Of a stretch of DNA of 64,000 nucleotides, positions 51,123-59,785 are shown in pieces. Position 1 is the first letter of the stretch; the number at the start of each line of letters is the position of its first letter. The position numbers and the translations under genes are program-made. The DNA is from Burkholderiales bacterium (GTDB lineage Bacteria; Pseudomonadota; Gammaproteobacteria; Burkholderiales; Burkholderiaceae_C): positions 58,910 to 122,909 of the forward strand of contig JAEKLF010000034.1 of NCBI GenBank assembly GCA_019509985.1, given 5' to 3'. The notes below the pieces were generated by a model. It searched no databases. It saw only the letters and a list, made by a program, of their open reading frames with translations, and had not been told where the DNA came from.

Positions 51123-52706
51123 TCAATGTGCGGCTTCGGCCGCGCCGGCGCCGCCGAGGACCTTCTTGCTCAACCAGACGATGGCGACGCAGCTGAACAG
51201 CGCGATGCCAAGGACGAGGAAGGCGTCGTTGTAGGCCATGACGAAGCTGTCGCGGCGCACGACGTTGTCCAGTGCCTTGATGGCCATGTCCTGCGCGGTG
51301 GCCAGGTCGATGCCCTTGGACGCGAAGTTCTGCGCCAGCGTGTCCAGGCGGGCTTGAGTGGCGGGGTCGTACAGGCTGACGGCCTCGCCGACGCGGGCGC
51401 TGTGCAGGTGCTCGCGGTTGGTCAGCAGCGTGGCCAACGTGGCGATGCCGACCGAGCCGCCAAGGTTGCGCATCATGTTGAACATGCCCGAGGCACTGGG
51501 CAGCAGGTGGGGCGGGATGCCGTTCACGGCAAAGTTGGTCAGCGTGATCATGATCAGCGGCTGGCCGAGGGCCCGGACGATCTGCGCGAACAGCAGCTCA
51601 GGGCCGGCCGTATCGGCGCTCATGTGGGTGTTCATGAAGCAGGACGTCGCGAACAGCGCCAGGCCCAGGCTCATCATCACGCGGTTGTCCAGCTTGGTGG
51701 ACAGCCGTGCCGCGAACGGCATGATGAACAGCTGCGGCAGGCCCATCCACATGATCACGAGGCCGATCTGCATCGGCGTGTAGTTCGCAATCTGGCCCAG
51801 GTACAGCGGCAGGATGAAGGCCGAACCGTAGAGGCCCATGCCGGTCGTGAAGGCGATGACGCCGGCGATCAGGAAGCTCGGGCGGCCGAGGATGTGCAGG
51901 TCGATGAAGGTGTTCTTGCGCGTCAGGCCGCGCCAGGCCCAGCCGTAGATGCCGCCGATGGCGAGCACGGCGGCCGTGATGATGAAGCGGCTCTGGAACC
52001 AGTCCTTGGAGTTGCCTTCCTCCAGCATGGCGGTCAGCGACCCCAGGCCCACGGCCATGAAGACGATGCCCATCCAGTCGACGTCGCGCAGCATCTTCAA
52101 GTTCATCGGCTCCCTGTCCAGGCCGATGCTGACGCCGAGCATCAGCAGGATGCCGGGCGCCCAGTTGATGTAGAAGATGCTGGGCCAGCCATAGAGCTCG
52201 GTCAGGTAGCCGCCCACCGTTGGGCCGAGCGTCGGCGCGAGCGTGGCCGTCATGCCGAACAGGGCCAGGCCGATGGGGCGCTTCTTCAGCGGCAGCTTGC
52301 GCGTGACGAGCGTCATCGCCATCGGGATCATCACGCCCCCCGTGAAGCCCTGGGCCGCACGGAAGGCGATCATGCTTTCCAGGCTCCAGGCCATGCCGCA
52401 CAGCGTGCTGAAGATCAGGAACAGCGCAACGTTGGCGACCAGGTAGCGGCGCGTGGAGAACACCATCGCCAGGAAGCCCGCGAGCGGGATGACGACGATC
52501 TCGGCGACGAGGTAGGCGCTGGAGATCCAGGAGCCCTCCTCCTGCGTGGCCGACAGTGCGCCGAGGATGTCCTTCAGCGAGGAGTTGGTGATCGCGATGT
52601 CCAGCACCGCCATGAAGGCGCCCAGCAGGCTGGCCAGCACGGCCAGCCAGGTGCGCCCGCTGACCTTCTCGCCGGGCGGCGGGGGGAGGTAGTTTTCGTT
52701 GCCCAT
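51123..52706 (-). CDS. emrB: EmrB/QacA-type MFS multidrug transporter (DHA2, 14 TM)
   Basis: A 527-residue MFS transporter. It has the DHA2 motifs LGAFMAVLDIAITNSSLKDI, GSWISSAYLVAEIVVIPLAG, the motif C-like LAPTLGPTVGGYLTELYGW and many hydrophobic helices (14 predicted in the family). With the periplasmic adaptor EmrA and an outer-membrane channel it exports hydrophobic compounds from the cytoplasm through both membranes. emrA lies upstream (173-base gap with a hairpin element) and nodT downstream. Confidence 0.93.
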   Translation of the reverse strand: MGNENYLPPPPGEKVSGRTWLAVLASLLGAFMAVLDIAITNSSLKDILGALSATQEEGSWISSAYLVAEIVVIPLAGFLAMVFSTRRYLVANVALFLIFSTLCGMAWSLESMIAFRAAQGFTGGVMIPMAMTLVTRKLPLKKRPIGLALFGMTATLAPTLGPTVGGYLTELYGWPSIFYINWAPGILLMLGVSIGLDREPMNLKMLRDVDWMGIVFMAVGLGSLTAMLEEGNSKDWFQSRFIITAAVLAIGGIYGWAWRGLTRKNTFIDLHILGRPSFLIAGVIAFTTGMGLYGSAFILPLYLGQIANYTPMQIGLVIMWMGLPQLFIMPFAARLSTKLDNRVMMSLGLALFATSCFMNTHMSADTAGPELLFAQIVRALGQPLIMITLTNFAVNGIPPHLLPSASGMFNMMRNLGGSVGIATLATLLTNREHLHSARVGEAVSLYDPATQARLDTLAQNFASKGIDLATAQDMAIKALDNVVRRDSFVMAYNDAFLVLGIALFSCVAIVWLSKKVLGGAGAAEAAH

Positions 52707-52756
52707 GTCAGTTATCCAATGCGCGTTCGTGGCAATCGCAACTCATGAAACCTGCG

Positions 52757-52876
52757 GGTCGAGCGCCGGGCCGCTCCCAAGCCGGCCCGCTCTGGCGATG
52801 TGCTTGCCGGTCGAACCGGCGAGCATCGCCGTCCCCTCGGGGGACCGGCCAAGGTACTCCTTGGACGAGGGGCTCC
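52757..52876 (-). repeat. Hairpin-rich intergenic element between emrA and emrB
   Basis: The gap contains several perfect short inverted repeats: CCAAGGTACTCCTTGG at 52849-52864 (6-bp stem, 4-base loop), GCCGGT-CGA-ACCGGC at 52806-52820 and CCCCTCGGGGG near 52834. Its sequence differs from copies A and B but has the same style of stacked GC hairpins. It may be another dispersed repeat family or an mRNA processing site. Confidence 0.6.
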
Positions 52877-52879
52877 ATG

Positions 52880-53968
52880 TCACTCGGCGACTTCGACTTC
52901 CGCCTGGACGGAAAGGCCCGGCACGATGCGCGCGGCTTGCTCGCCCAGCGCCTTCAGGCTCTCGGGCGCGAAGACCAGCTTGACCGGCACGCGCTGGACG
53001 ATCTTGGTGAAGTTGCCGGTCGCGTTGTCCGGCGGCAGCAGCGCGAAGCTGGCGCCCGAGGCCGGCGCGAAGCTGTCGACCTTGGCCGTCAGCTGCTGGC
53101 CGGGGAAGGCGTCGACCTTGATGCGCACCTGCTGGCCGGGCTTCATGCGCGCGAGCTGGGTCTCCTTGAAGTTGGCGACGATCCAGACCTCGGGCTCGAC
53201 GATGGCGGCCAGTTGCTGGCCGGCCTGCACGCGCTGGCCCACCTCGACGGTGCGCTTGCCGATGCGACCGTCGGCCGAGGCGCGGACCTCGACGTAGCCG
53301 AGCTGGTTCTGCGCGTCCTTCAGCTGGGCCTGCGTGGCGCTCTTCTGCGCGTTGGCGGACTGGCGGGCGCTCTCGGCGGCGGCAATCGCCTCCTTGGCCG
53401 CATTCACGCTGGCCTTCTTGGCAGCCACATCGGCGCGGGCCACGTCACGGGCGGCGAGGGCCGCGTCCAGCTCCTGCTTGGAAGTGGCGCGCAGCTCGGC
53501 GCCGAAGAGAGCCTGGCTGCGCTTGGCCTCCAGCTCGGTGCGGGCCAGCACGCTCTCGGACTGGGCAACCTGGGAGGTCGTCACCGCGGCCTGGGCCTTG
53601 GCCTGGGCGATCTGCGCGGCGCTGCTGGAGATGACGGCGTCGGCCTGGGCGATCTGGGCCTTCAGGCGTTCGACCTGCACGGCCGCGTCGGCCGGGTCCA
53701 GGCGCAGCAGCACGTCGCCGGCCTTCACGAAGGCGTTGTCCTGCATGTGCATCTCGGTGACGACACCGGCCACGCGCGTCGCGACCGGGTGCAGCCGGCC
53801 GGCGACGAAGGCGTTGTCCGTCTCCACCAGATGCTGGCTGCGCCACCACATGCGACCGCCCAGGCCGATGCCGCCGATCAGCAGCACCGCGCCGATGATC
53901 AGCAACGGCAGCGGCGGGCCGCTCTTGGTGGGCTTGGGCGCGGCAGCGTTCTCTTGCGGTGCGTTCAT
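52880..53968 (-). CDS. emrA: EmrA-type membrane fusion (HlyD) protein
   Basis: A 362-residue periplasmic adaptor. One transmembrane helix (PLLIIGAVLLIGGIGLGGRM) precedes a lipoyl-like half (VETDNAFVAGRLHPVATRVA, GDVLLRLDPADAAVQVERLK), a long alanine/glutamine-rich coiled coil (about residues 100-215) and a second lipoyl/beta-barrel half (YVEVRASADGRIGKRTVEVG, VWIVANFKETQLARMKPGQQ). It links EmrB to the outer-membrane channel. Its start codon overlaps the stop of the pirin gene (ATGA). Confidence 0.93.
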   Translation of the reverse strand: MNAPQENAAAPKPTKSGPPLPLLIIGAVLLIGGIGLGGRMWWRSQHLVETDNAFVAGRLHPVATRVAGVVTEMHMQDNAFVKAGDVLLRLDPADAAVQVERLKAQIAQADAVISSSAAQIAQAKAQAAVTTSQVAQSESVLARTELEAKRSQALFGAELRATSKQELDAALAARDVARADVAAKKASVNAAKEAIAAAESARQSANAQKSATQAQLKDAQNQLGYVEVRASADGRIGKRTVEVGQRVQAGQQLAAIVEPEVWIVANFKETQLARMKPGQQVRIKVDAFPGQQLTAKVDSFAPASGASFALLPPDNATGNFTKIVQRVPVKLVFAPESLKALGEQAARIVPGLSVQAEVEVAE

Positions 53969-54789
53969 GACAGGGTTTCCTTTTTGTCGGTGCTTGAGGT
54001 TGTTCTGGGGCTGAGGCGGCCCATGCCGCCGGACTGGAATCTCTGCAGGGCCGCCACGATCTGGCCTTCGTCGCTCATGACGAAGGGGCCGTGGCGCACG
54101 ACGGGCTCGCGCAGCGGCCGGCCGCTGAAGCAGGCCAGGCGCAGGGGTTCATCGGCTTGCAGCCGGATCTGGCTGCCTTGAGGCAGGCTCAGCGCGCGGC
54201 CGGTGGACAGCGGCAACTCGCCGGCCTGGCCGCTGCCCTGGATGGCGATGGCGAAGCCCTGCTCGGTGTCGGCCAGGGCAATGTCGAAGCTGGCGCCGGC
54301 GTCGATGTCGACGATGGTCAGTGCCGGCTCGCCGGCGCCGCCAAAGACCTGCACCGACTGCCAGCCAATGCCGGCGCGGCGTGCCATCTGCTCGGGGGCG
54401 ATGCGCCGCACTTCGGGCGCGCGCAGCTTCTGGTCGGCCGGCAGGTTGACGAAGATCTGCAGGCCATGGGCTTCGCGGCCGGCCTCGGCGGGGAACTCGT
54501 CGTGCATGACGCCGCGGCCGGCCAGCGTCCAGTGCAGGCCGCCGGGTTGAATCGCGTACTCGCCGCCCAGCGAGTCGCGGCTGATGAGGCCGGTGGCCGA
54601 GTCGTCGAAGAGATAGGTCACCGCCGAGAAGCCGGCATGCGGATGGGGCGCGAAGGCGGCCTCGCTCATGCGGAAGTGGTCGACCATGATGAAGGGGTCG
54701 AGCAGCGCCAGGGGCTCACGCCAGCCCTCGGCCTGGAAGCCGGCGCCGATGCGGTGCCGCTGGGGCTGGAGAAGACGGGGCGTTGACAT
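53965..54789 (-). CDS. Pirin family protein
   Basis: A 274-residue bicupin. The N-terminal LDPFIMVDHFRMSEAAFAPH, PHPHAGFSAVTYLFD and ISRDSLGGEYAIQPGGLHWT, with conserved His/Glu metal ligands (GVMHDEFPAEAGREAHGLQI), are the pirin signature. Some pirins have quercetinase activity; others act as regulators. It is the first gene of a pirin-emrA-emrB-nodT operon, coupled to emrA, and is divergent from a LysR regulator, so it may degrade or sense a flavonoid-like inducer. The ATG at 54789 gives MSTPRLLQPQ. Confidence 0.9.
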   Translation of the reverse strand: MSTPRLLQPQRHRIGAGFQAEGWREPLALLDPFIMVDHFRMSEAAFAPHPHAGFSAVTYLFDDSATGLISRDSLGGEYAIQPGGLHWTLAGRGVMHDEFPAEAGREAHGLQIFVNLPADQKLRAPEVRRIAPEQMARRAGIGWQSVQVFGGAGEPALTIVDIDAGASFDIALADTEQGFAIAIQGSGQAGELPLSTGRALSLPQGSQIRLQADEPLRLACFSGRPLREPVVRHGPFVMSDEGQIVAALQRFQSGGMGRLSPRTTSSTDKKETLS

Positions 54790-54900
54790 GATGGCCGCGA
54801 CTGTAGAGAGTTCCATTTCCGGCGAACAGCCATAAAACTCAAACTCACCGTTCCAGAAACGAAACGAAACGAAGCGAGATACAGCGAGATAAACGACACC
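54790..54900 (+). promoter_or_regulatory. Divergent control region between pirin operon and LysR regulator
   Basis: A 111-base, comparatively AT-rich gap. It contains tandem GAAAC units (AGAAACGAAACGAAACGAAG near 54855) and a direct repeat GCGAGATA twice near 54876-54895, next to the LysR start. LysR proteins usually bind such shared regions and control both their own gene and the divergent operon. No exact T-N11-A box can be fixed by eye. Confidence 0.55.
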
Positions 54901-55842
54901 ATGAAGATCGACGACCTCCTGCTGCTGGCCCAGGTTCACAAGGCCGGATCGCTGTCCGCTGCCTCCCGCCTGATGGACCTGCCCAAGGCAACGCTGAGCC
55001 GGCGCCTCACCGCGCTGGAAACCTCGGTCGGCGCCCGCCTCTTTGTGCCAGGTGCCAGTCGCATGACGCTCACCGAACTGGGCGAGCAGCTCGCCGAGCG
55101 GGCCGCGCGGCACGACGACGACATCGCCGAGACCCGCCAGTGGCTGGCCTCGCGCGAGGCCACGCCGCAGGGCCGGCTGCGCGTGTCGGTGCCGGCGGAG
55201 TTCGCGATGCTGGTGCTGGCCGAGAGCTTCTCGCGCTTCGTGCGCCGCTACCCCAAGGTGGAACTGGAGATCGACACGACGCCGCGCCGCGTCGATCTCT
55301 TCAACGAGCCCTACGACGTGGCCGTGCGCATGGGCCCGGTGGACGAACCCGACCTGATCGCGCGCCAGTACATGCTGCTGGAGCGCGGCCTGTACGCCAG
55401 CCCCATCTACCTGCAGGCGCGGCCCGCGCCACAGACGCCGGCCGATCTGGCCGAGCATGATTTCGTTGTGCTGACGCAGGGCAAGGGCATGTACCGGACG
55501 CTGCTCAGCGGCAAGCAGACGGCCGAGGTGCAGTTGCGCGGGCCGCTGGAGGCCAATTCCATCGGCCTCGTGTTGTCACTGACGCGCGCCGGCGGTGGCA
55601 TCGGCAGCTTTCCCTTCGGCATGGTGGCCGCCGACGTCGAGGCCGGCACCCTGGTGCCGGTGCTGCCCGACTGGCGCTACGAACCCCTGCCCGTGCACCT
55701 GCTCACCGCCAGCCGGCGCTTGATGCCGGCCAAGACGCGGGCCTTCATCGATCACCTGTTCGAGACGGTGCCCGAGTGGGCCAAGGGCGCGCTGCTCAGT
55801 CTCCCAACGAAGTCCCTCGCCCCACCTCGTCAGCATGTATAG
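54901..55842 (+). CDS. LysR-family transcriptional regulator
   Basis: A 313-residue regulator. The N-terminal winged helix-turn-helix has LLLLAQVHKAGSLSAASRLM and LPKATLSRRLTALETSVGARL, typical of the CrgA/DmlR subgroup of LysR. The substrate-binding domain (about residues 90-295) contains VELEIDTTPRRVDLFNEPYD and AVRMGPVDEPDLIARQ. It is divergent from the pirin-emrAB-nodT operon, the likely target. Confidence 0.91.
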   Translation: MKIDDLLLLAQVHKAGSLSAASRLMDLPKATLSRRLTALETSVGARLFVPGASRMTLTELGEQLAERAARHDDDIAETRQWLASREATPQGRLRVSVPAEFAMLVLAESFSRFVRRYPKVELEIDTTPRRVDLFNEPYDVAVRMGPVDEPDLIARQYMLLERGLYASPIYLQARPAPQTPADLAEHDFVVLTQGKGMYRTLLSGKQTAEVQLRGPLEANSIGLVLSLTRAGGGIGSFPFGMVAADVEAGTLVPVLPDWRYEPLPVHLLTASRRLMPAKTRAFIDHLFETVPEWAKGALLSLPTKSLAPPRQHV

Positions 55843-55860
55843 GGCGAGTCGGTTGCGGCC

Positions 55861-56544
55861 CTAGCCAGGCTTCAGGCCACTCGGGGTCACGTCCAGCAGG
55901 CGGCGCAGCGAATTCGTCAGATGGGCCTGGTCGGCATAGCCCAGCTCGGCGGCCACGTCCGCCGGCTTCGCCCCCCGGCTCAGCAGCGCCGCCGCCGCAT
56001 CGGCGCGAGCGATCTGCTGCAGCTTCTTGGGGCTGAGCCCCGTCACGTGGGCGCTGTGGCGCTGCAGGCTGCGGTCGTCGACGCGATGCCAGCCCGACTG
56101 CCTCGCGCGCAGCACGAGCCGGTCCACCTCGATGAGGCCGCGGCGGGCCAGTGTCAGCACGAACTGCTCGGCGTTGTCGAAGTTCGGCAGCACCAGCCGC
56201 TCGCCATCGATGAGGCAGTCGCGCGGGCCGGCCAGCTCATGCACATGGCCCTGGTTGGCCATGGCGACACCGGGCCGCTTCGGCATGTAGACCTCGGGCC
56301 GGAAGGCGATGTTGAAGTAGCGGTCGCCGGCCTCGCCGGGCAACTGGACGACGCGGTCCGTCTGCCCCGTCTGCAGCACCATCAGGCCGTGGCAGCCCTG
56401 CCAGAACACCAGGTCCCAGGTGCCATCCGGCCGCGCCGGCTCCAGCGCCGCCGCGGTGTACTCGACCTGCTCGATGCGCGCGATGAAGCGCGCGGCCGAC
56501 GCTGAATCGGCCTCGCGCGTCTCGCGGCGGATGTCGGCGGGCAT
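55861..56544 (-). CDS. AraC-type regulator with N-terminal sensor region
   Basis: A 227-residue protein. The N-terminal part (ALEPARPDGTWDLVFWQGCH) is like the DUF6597 domain found in many AraC regulators. The C-terminal part has the HTH_18 pattern RHSAHVTGLSPKKLQQIARA and DVAAELGYADQAHLTNSLRR. It is 16 bases downstream of the epoxide hydrolase gene on the same strand, so it may be co-transcribed and self-regulating. The inducing signal is unknown. Confidence 0.87.
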   Translation of the reverse strand: MPADIRRETREADSASAARFIARIEQVEYTAAALEPARPDGTWDLVFWQGCHGLMVLQTGQTDRVVQLPGEAGDRYFNIAFRPEVYMPKRPGVAMANQGHVHELAGPRDCLIDGERLVLPNFDNAEQFVLTLARRGLIEVDRLVLRARQSGWHRVDDRSLQRHSAHVTGLSPKKLQQIARADAAAALLSRGAKPADVAAELGYADQAHLTNSLRRLLDVTPSGLKPG

Positions 56545-56560
56545 CCGCCCATGCTAACCC

Positions 56561-57697
56561 TCAGCCCACGCGGGCGAAGAAGCGGCGGATGTCGTCGACC
56601 AGAAGCCCCGGCGCGTCCGTTGCCGCGAAGTGGCCGCCTTCGGCCATCTCCGTCCACTGCACGATCTGGCTGTGCGAGCGCTCGGCGAAGGCGCGCACGG
56701 AGCGGAAGTCGTTCGGGAAGGACGCGACCGCCGTGGGCGCCGCGCTGGGCAGCTCGCGATAGCCGGCGCCCGTGCGGGCGTTCTCGTAGTAGGACTCGGC
56801 CGCCTGGCCGCCGGTGGCCGTGAACCAATACAGCGAGACATGCGTCAGAAAGCGTTCGCGATCCAGGGTGGTGGCGGCCTCGCCCTCGAAGCCGACGAAC
56901 AGTTCGGCATTCCAGGCCAGCAGGCCGACCGGTGAATCGACCAGGCTGAAGCCCAGCGTCGCCGGCCGCTTGGACTGGATTTCGGCATAGCCGTTGTACT
57001 TCTGGAAGCGTTGGAGATTGCCCATGCCGGCCAGCTCGAAGGGCGAGAGCTTCTCCATCTCGCCCGGGGCGCCGCTCGGGAAGGCAAAGATCTGCTGCAG
57101 GTGCACGCCAACCAGGCCCTGTGGGTTCAGGATGCCCAGCTCTCGGCTGACCAGGGCCCCCACATCGCCACCCTGGGCCCCGTAGCGCTCATAGCCCAGG
57201 CGCTTCATCAGCGTGTCCCAGGCGGCGGCGGTGCGCGACGCGTCCCAGCCCGGGCCGGCCAACGGCGACGAGAAGGTGAAGCCGGGCAGCGACGGGATGA
57301 CGAGGTGGAAGGCGGTAGCCGGGTCAAGGCCATGGGCGCGCGGATCGCTCAGCGGGCCGATGATGTCCAGGAACTCGGCGACCGTGCTCGGCCAGCCGTG
57401 GGTGAGAAGCAGGGGCAGCGCATGCGGCTCCGGCGAGCGCACGTGCAGGAAGTGAATCGTCTGGCCGTCGATCTCGGTCCTGAACTGCGGATGGCGGTTC
57501 AGCGCCGCTTCCTGCTGACGCCAGTCGAAATCATTCAGCCATTGGTCGGCCAGCTCGCGAATGAAGGCCACCGGCTGGCCATGACTCCAGTCCTGGGCCA
57601 CGGCCTGCGGCCAGCGCGTCTGGCGCAGCCGCTGCCGGAGGTCGTCGATGGCAGCCTGCGGGATGTCGATGCGGAAGGGGCGGATGGCGGTGTGCAT
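56561..57697 (-). CDS. Epoxide hydrolase (EHN plus alpha/beta hydrolase)
   Basis: A 378-residue hydrolase. The N-terminal EHN region has [20 protein letters not shown], then the oxyanion-hole motif [20 protein letters not shown]. The nucleophile Asp is in [17 protein letters not shown], and the C-terminal His is in [13 protein letters not shown]. This is the microsomal-epoxide-hydrolase-like family acting on epoxides or related compounds. It follows the quinone oxidoreductase gene by 81 bases, in an SDR-oxidoreductase-hydrolase set that may detoxify reactive substrates. Confidence 0.9.
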   Translation of the reverse strand: MHTAIRPFRIDIPQAAIDDLRQRLRQTRWPQAVAQDWSHGQPVAFIRELADQWLNDFDWRQQEAALNRHPQFRTEIDGQTIHFLHVRSPEPHALPLLLTHGWPSTVAEFLDIIGPLSDPRAHGLDPATAFHLVIPSLPGFTFSSPLAGPGWDASRTAAAWDTLMKRLGYERYGAQGGDVGALVSRELGILNPQGLVGVHLQQIFAFPSGAPGEMEKLSPFELAGMGNLQRFQKYNGYAEIQSKRPATLGFSLVDSPVGLLAWNAELFVGFEGEAATTLDRERFLTHVSLYWFTATGGQAAESYYENARTGAGYRELPSAAPTAVASFPNDFRSVRAFAERSHSQIVQWTEMAEGGHFAATDAPGLLVDDIRRFFARVG

Positions 57698-57778
57698 GGC
57701 GAGGTCCTGGGGGGTGGATGGATGGCCCCAGTGTCTGTAGCGCCGCCCCCAGGGTCTTGTAGAAACCCGCCACGGCGG

Positions 57779-58780
57779 CTACCTCAGCTTGATGACGACC
57801 TTGCCCTTGGCCCGCCCGGCTTCGACATGGGTCAGGGCCTCGTTGGTGGACTCGAACGGAAACACGCGGTCCACGACCGGGCGAATGGCACCGGCGTCGA
57901 TGAGCCGCGTGATCTCGCGCAGTTGCTGGCCGCTGGCCTTCATGAAGAGGAAGGAGAAGCCGATGCCGCGAGCCCTGGCCCTGCGCCGGACGCCGGCGCT
58001 CAGCAAACGGATGACCAGCTTCACGAACCACGGCGCGTTGATGGCCTGGCCGAACGCCGGATCGGGCGGACCGGAAATCGAGATGACCTGGCCGCCTGGC
58101 TTGAGCACGCGCATCGACTTTTCCAGGGCCTCGCCGTCCTGGCTGTGCAGGACGACGTCGTAGTCACGCAGGACCGCTTCGAAGTCCTGCTTCTTGTAGT
58201 CGATGACGACGTCGGCGCCGAGGCGCTTCACCCACTCGACGTTGCCCGTGCTCGTGGTGGTGGCAACGGTCGCGCCGAGGTGCTTGGCCAGCTGGATGGC
58301 AAAGCTGCCGACGCCGCCCGAGCCGGCCTGGATGAAGACCTTCTGCCCCTTCTTCAGCCGCGCCCTGTCGACCAGCGCCTGCCATGCCGTCAGGCCGACC
58401 AGGGGGACGCCTGCAGCCTCTTCCATCGACAGGCCCCGAGGCTTGGGAGCGAGGGATGCTTCCCTGACCGCGATCAATTCCGCGAAGCTGCCGATGCGGA
58501 AGTCGTCGGCCCTCGCATAGACCTCATCACCGGGCTTGAACTGCCGCACCTGCGGACCGGCCTTGACCACCACGCCGGACACGTCATGGCCCAGCACCAG
58601 CGGCATGCGATAGGGCAGGATGAGCTTGAACTCGCCGCTCCTGATCTTGGCGTCGAGCAGGTTCACGCCGGCCGCATGGACCTGCACCAGGACCTCGTCA
58701 TCACGGAGTTCCGGATCGGGCACGTCGGCCAGGCGCAGTGCGCGCTTCTTGCCATAGCCATCGAGGAGAAATGCTTTCAT
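57779..58780 (-). CDS. Zinc-independent NADP-dependent quinone oxidoreductase-like alcohol dehydrogenase
   Basis: A 333-residue MDR-family enzyme. The GroES-like domain (HAAGVNLLDAKIRSGEF, PLVLGHDVSGVVVKAGPQVR) is followed by the nucleotide-binding domain with VFIQAGSGGVGSFAIQLAKH and TTTSTGNVEWVKRLGAD. The catalytic zinc Cys set is missing, as in quinone oxidoreductases. The start at ATG 58780 is preferred because AAAGGG lies 7 bases upstream; ATG 58786 is an alternative. It is 28 bases behind the SDR gene. Confidence 0.9.
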   Translation of the reverse strand: MKAFLLDGYGKKRALRLADVPDPELRDDEVLVQVHAAGVNLLDAKIRSGEFKLILPYRMPLVLGHDVSGVVVKAGPQVRQFKPGDEVYARADDFRIGSFAELIAVREASLAPKPRGLSMEEAAGVPLVGLTAWQALVDRARLKKGQKVFIQAGSGGVGSFAIQLAKHLGATVATTTSTGNVEWVKRLGADVVIDYKKQDFEAVLRDYDVVLHSQDGEALEKSMRVLKPGGQVISISGPPDPAFGQAINAPWFVKLVIRLLSAGVRRRARARGIGFSFLFMKASGQQLREITRLIDAGAIRPVVDRVFPFESTNEALTHVEAGRAKGKVVIKLR

Positions 58781-58808
58781 GGTCATCCCTTTGCGTTGTG
58801 CGGGCAGT

Positions 58809-59624
58809 TCACGCCTGAAGGCGCAGGTCTTTTCGGATGCCCGAATCCATCAGGCCGGCAGGCGCAAACGTGCGCAGCAGGCGCAGGCGCGCGGCCAGGA
58901 CACCGGCTGTGTACCTCACCTTGGGGCGCGCCGCCTGGGCCGCTTTCAGGACGACCTCGGCCACCACGCTCGGCGGCTCCGCGGTGGCCATCACCTCGTT
59001 CACCCGCTTGGCCACCGTGGCGCGGACCTGGCGGTATTCATCGAGCTTGCTGTCGGGCTCCAGCAGGTTGGCGTCGAACGGCGTCTTCGTGTAGGCGGGC
59101 TCGATGACCGAGACACGGATGCCGCGGGAGCGCAGTTCATGGTCGAGGGATTCCGAATAGCCTTCGATCGCATGCTTGGTCGCGGCATAGAGCGCCCCGT
59201 AAGGCATGGGCAGGAAGCCGAGCACGGAGCCGATGTTGATGATGCGCCCGCTGGCCTGGCGACGCATGTGAGGCAGGACCGCGCGGGTCATCCGCACGAC
59301 ACCGAAGAAGTTGGTGTCGAAGATGGCCTGCGCCTGTTCGAGCGAACTCTCCTCGGCACCGGCAGGCGCGACGCCGAAGCCGGCGTTGTTCACGAGCAGG
59401 TCGATGCGCCCTTCCCGCTCGATCAAGGTTTGCACGGCGGCTCGCACCGAGTCGTCGTCGGTCACGTCCAGCGACATCATCTCGAACGGCTGCCTGCCCG
59501 GCTCGCCGCCGCGCCGGCTGGTGCCGTAGACCTTGTAGCCCGCCTGTGCGAGCCGCTCGGCGGTGGCGCGGCCAATGCCGGATGAGGCACCGGTCACCAG
59601 GGCGATCTTGTTGTTCATGGTCAT
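58809..59624 (-). CDS. Short-chain dehydrogenase/reductase
   Basis: A 271-residue SDR. The cofactor motif TGASSGIGRATAERLAQAG, NNAGFGV, the active-site Ser in INIGSVLGF and YAATK (Tyr-x3-Lys) are all present, making it a classical NAD(P)-dependent enzyme; the substrate is unknown. The start ATG 59624 follows GGAGA by about 6 bases; ATG 59618 is possible. Its promoter region contains candidate TetR operators, so it is likely controlled by the adjacent TetR-like protein. Confidence 0.91.
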   Translation of the reverse strand: MTMNNKIALVTGASSGIGRATAERLAQAGYKVYGTSRRGGEPGRQPFEMMSLDVTDDDSVRAAVQTLIEREGRIDLLVNNAGFGVAPAGAEESSLEQAQAIFDTNFFGVVRMTRAVLPHMRRQASGRIINIGSVLGFLPMPYGALYAATKHAIEGYSESLDHELRSRGIRVSVIEPAYTKTPFDANLLEPDSKLDEYRQVRATVAKRVNEVMATAEPPSVVAEVVLKAAQAARPKVRYTAGVLAARLRLLRTFAPAGLMDSGIRKDLRLQA

Positions 59625-59718
59625 TGCAGTTCTCCGTCAGCGTGTGTGGTTGTGGGGTCAGCGCCAAGCGGGATGCGGGGCGCCGGGCAGCGCCGGTCTA
59701 GACGCTCGAATCGTTTCG

Positions 59719-59746
59719 TATGATGTTTGTCATATATGTAGACAAA
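59719..59746. promoter_or_regulatory. Candidate TetR operators upstream of the SDR gene
   Basis: Two overlapping inverted repeats: TATGA-N6-TCATA at 59719-59734 and TTTGTC-N9-GACAAA at 59726-59746. They lie about 100 bases upstream of the SDR start, in an AT-rich island, and are sized like TetR-family operators. They are next to the terminator of the tetR gene. The protein-DNA link is inferred from position. Confidence 0.6.
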
Positions 59747-59785
59747 AAAAAAGTCCCGACGTGATCCAGGCCTCAGGGCGTCGGG
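59744..59785 (-). terminator. Rho-independent terminator after the TetR gene
   Basis: Read on the minus strand, CCCGACG (59785-59779) pairs with CGTCGGG (59761-59755) to form a 7-bp GC stem. It is followed by AC and a run of nine T residues (59752-59744). The 5' arm overlaps the last codons of the TetR gene. Confidence 0.85.

Noticed and set aside
55840..55863. TAGGGC-N12-GCCCTA inverted repeat between lysR and the AraC gene
   Set aside because: The stem is only 6 bp with a long loop and no T-run; it partly reflects the two stop codons, so it was not called as a terminator.
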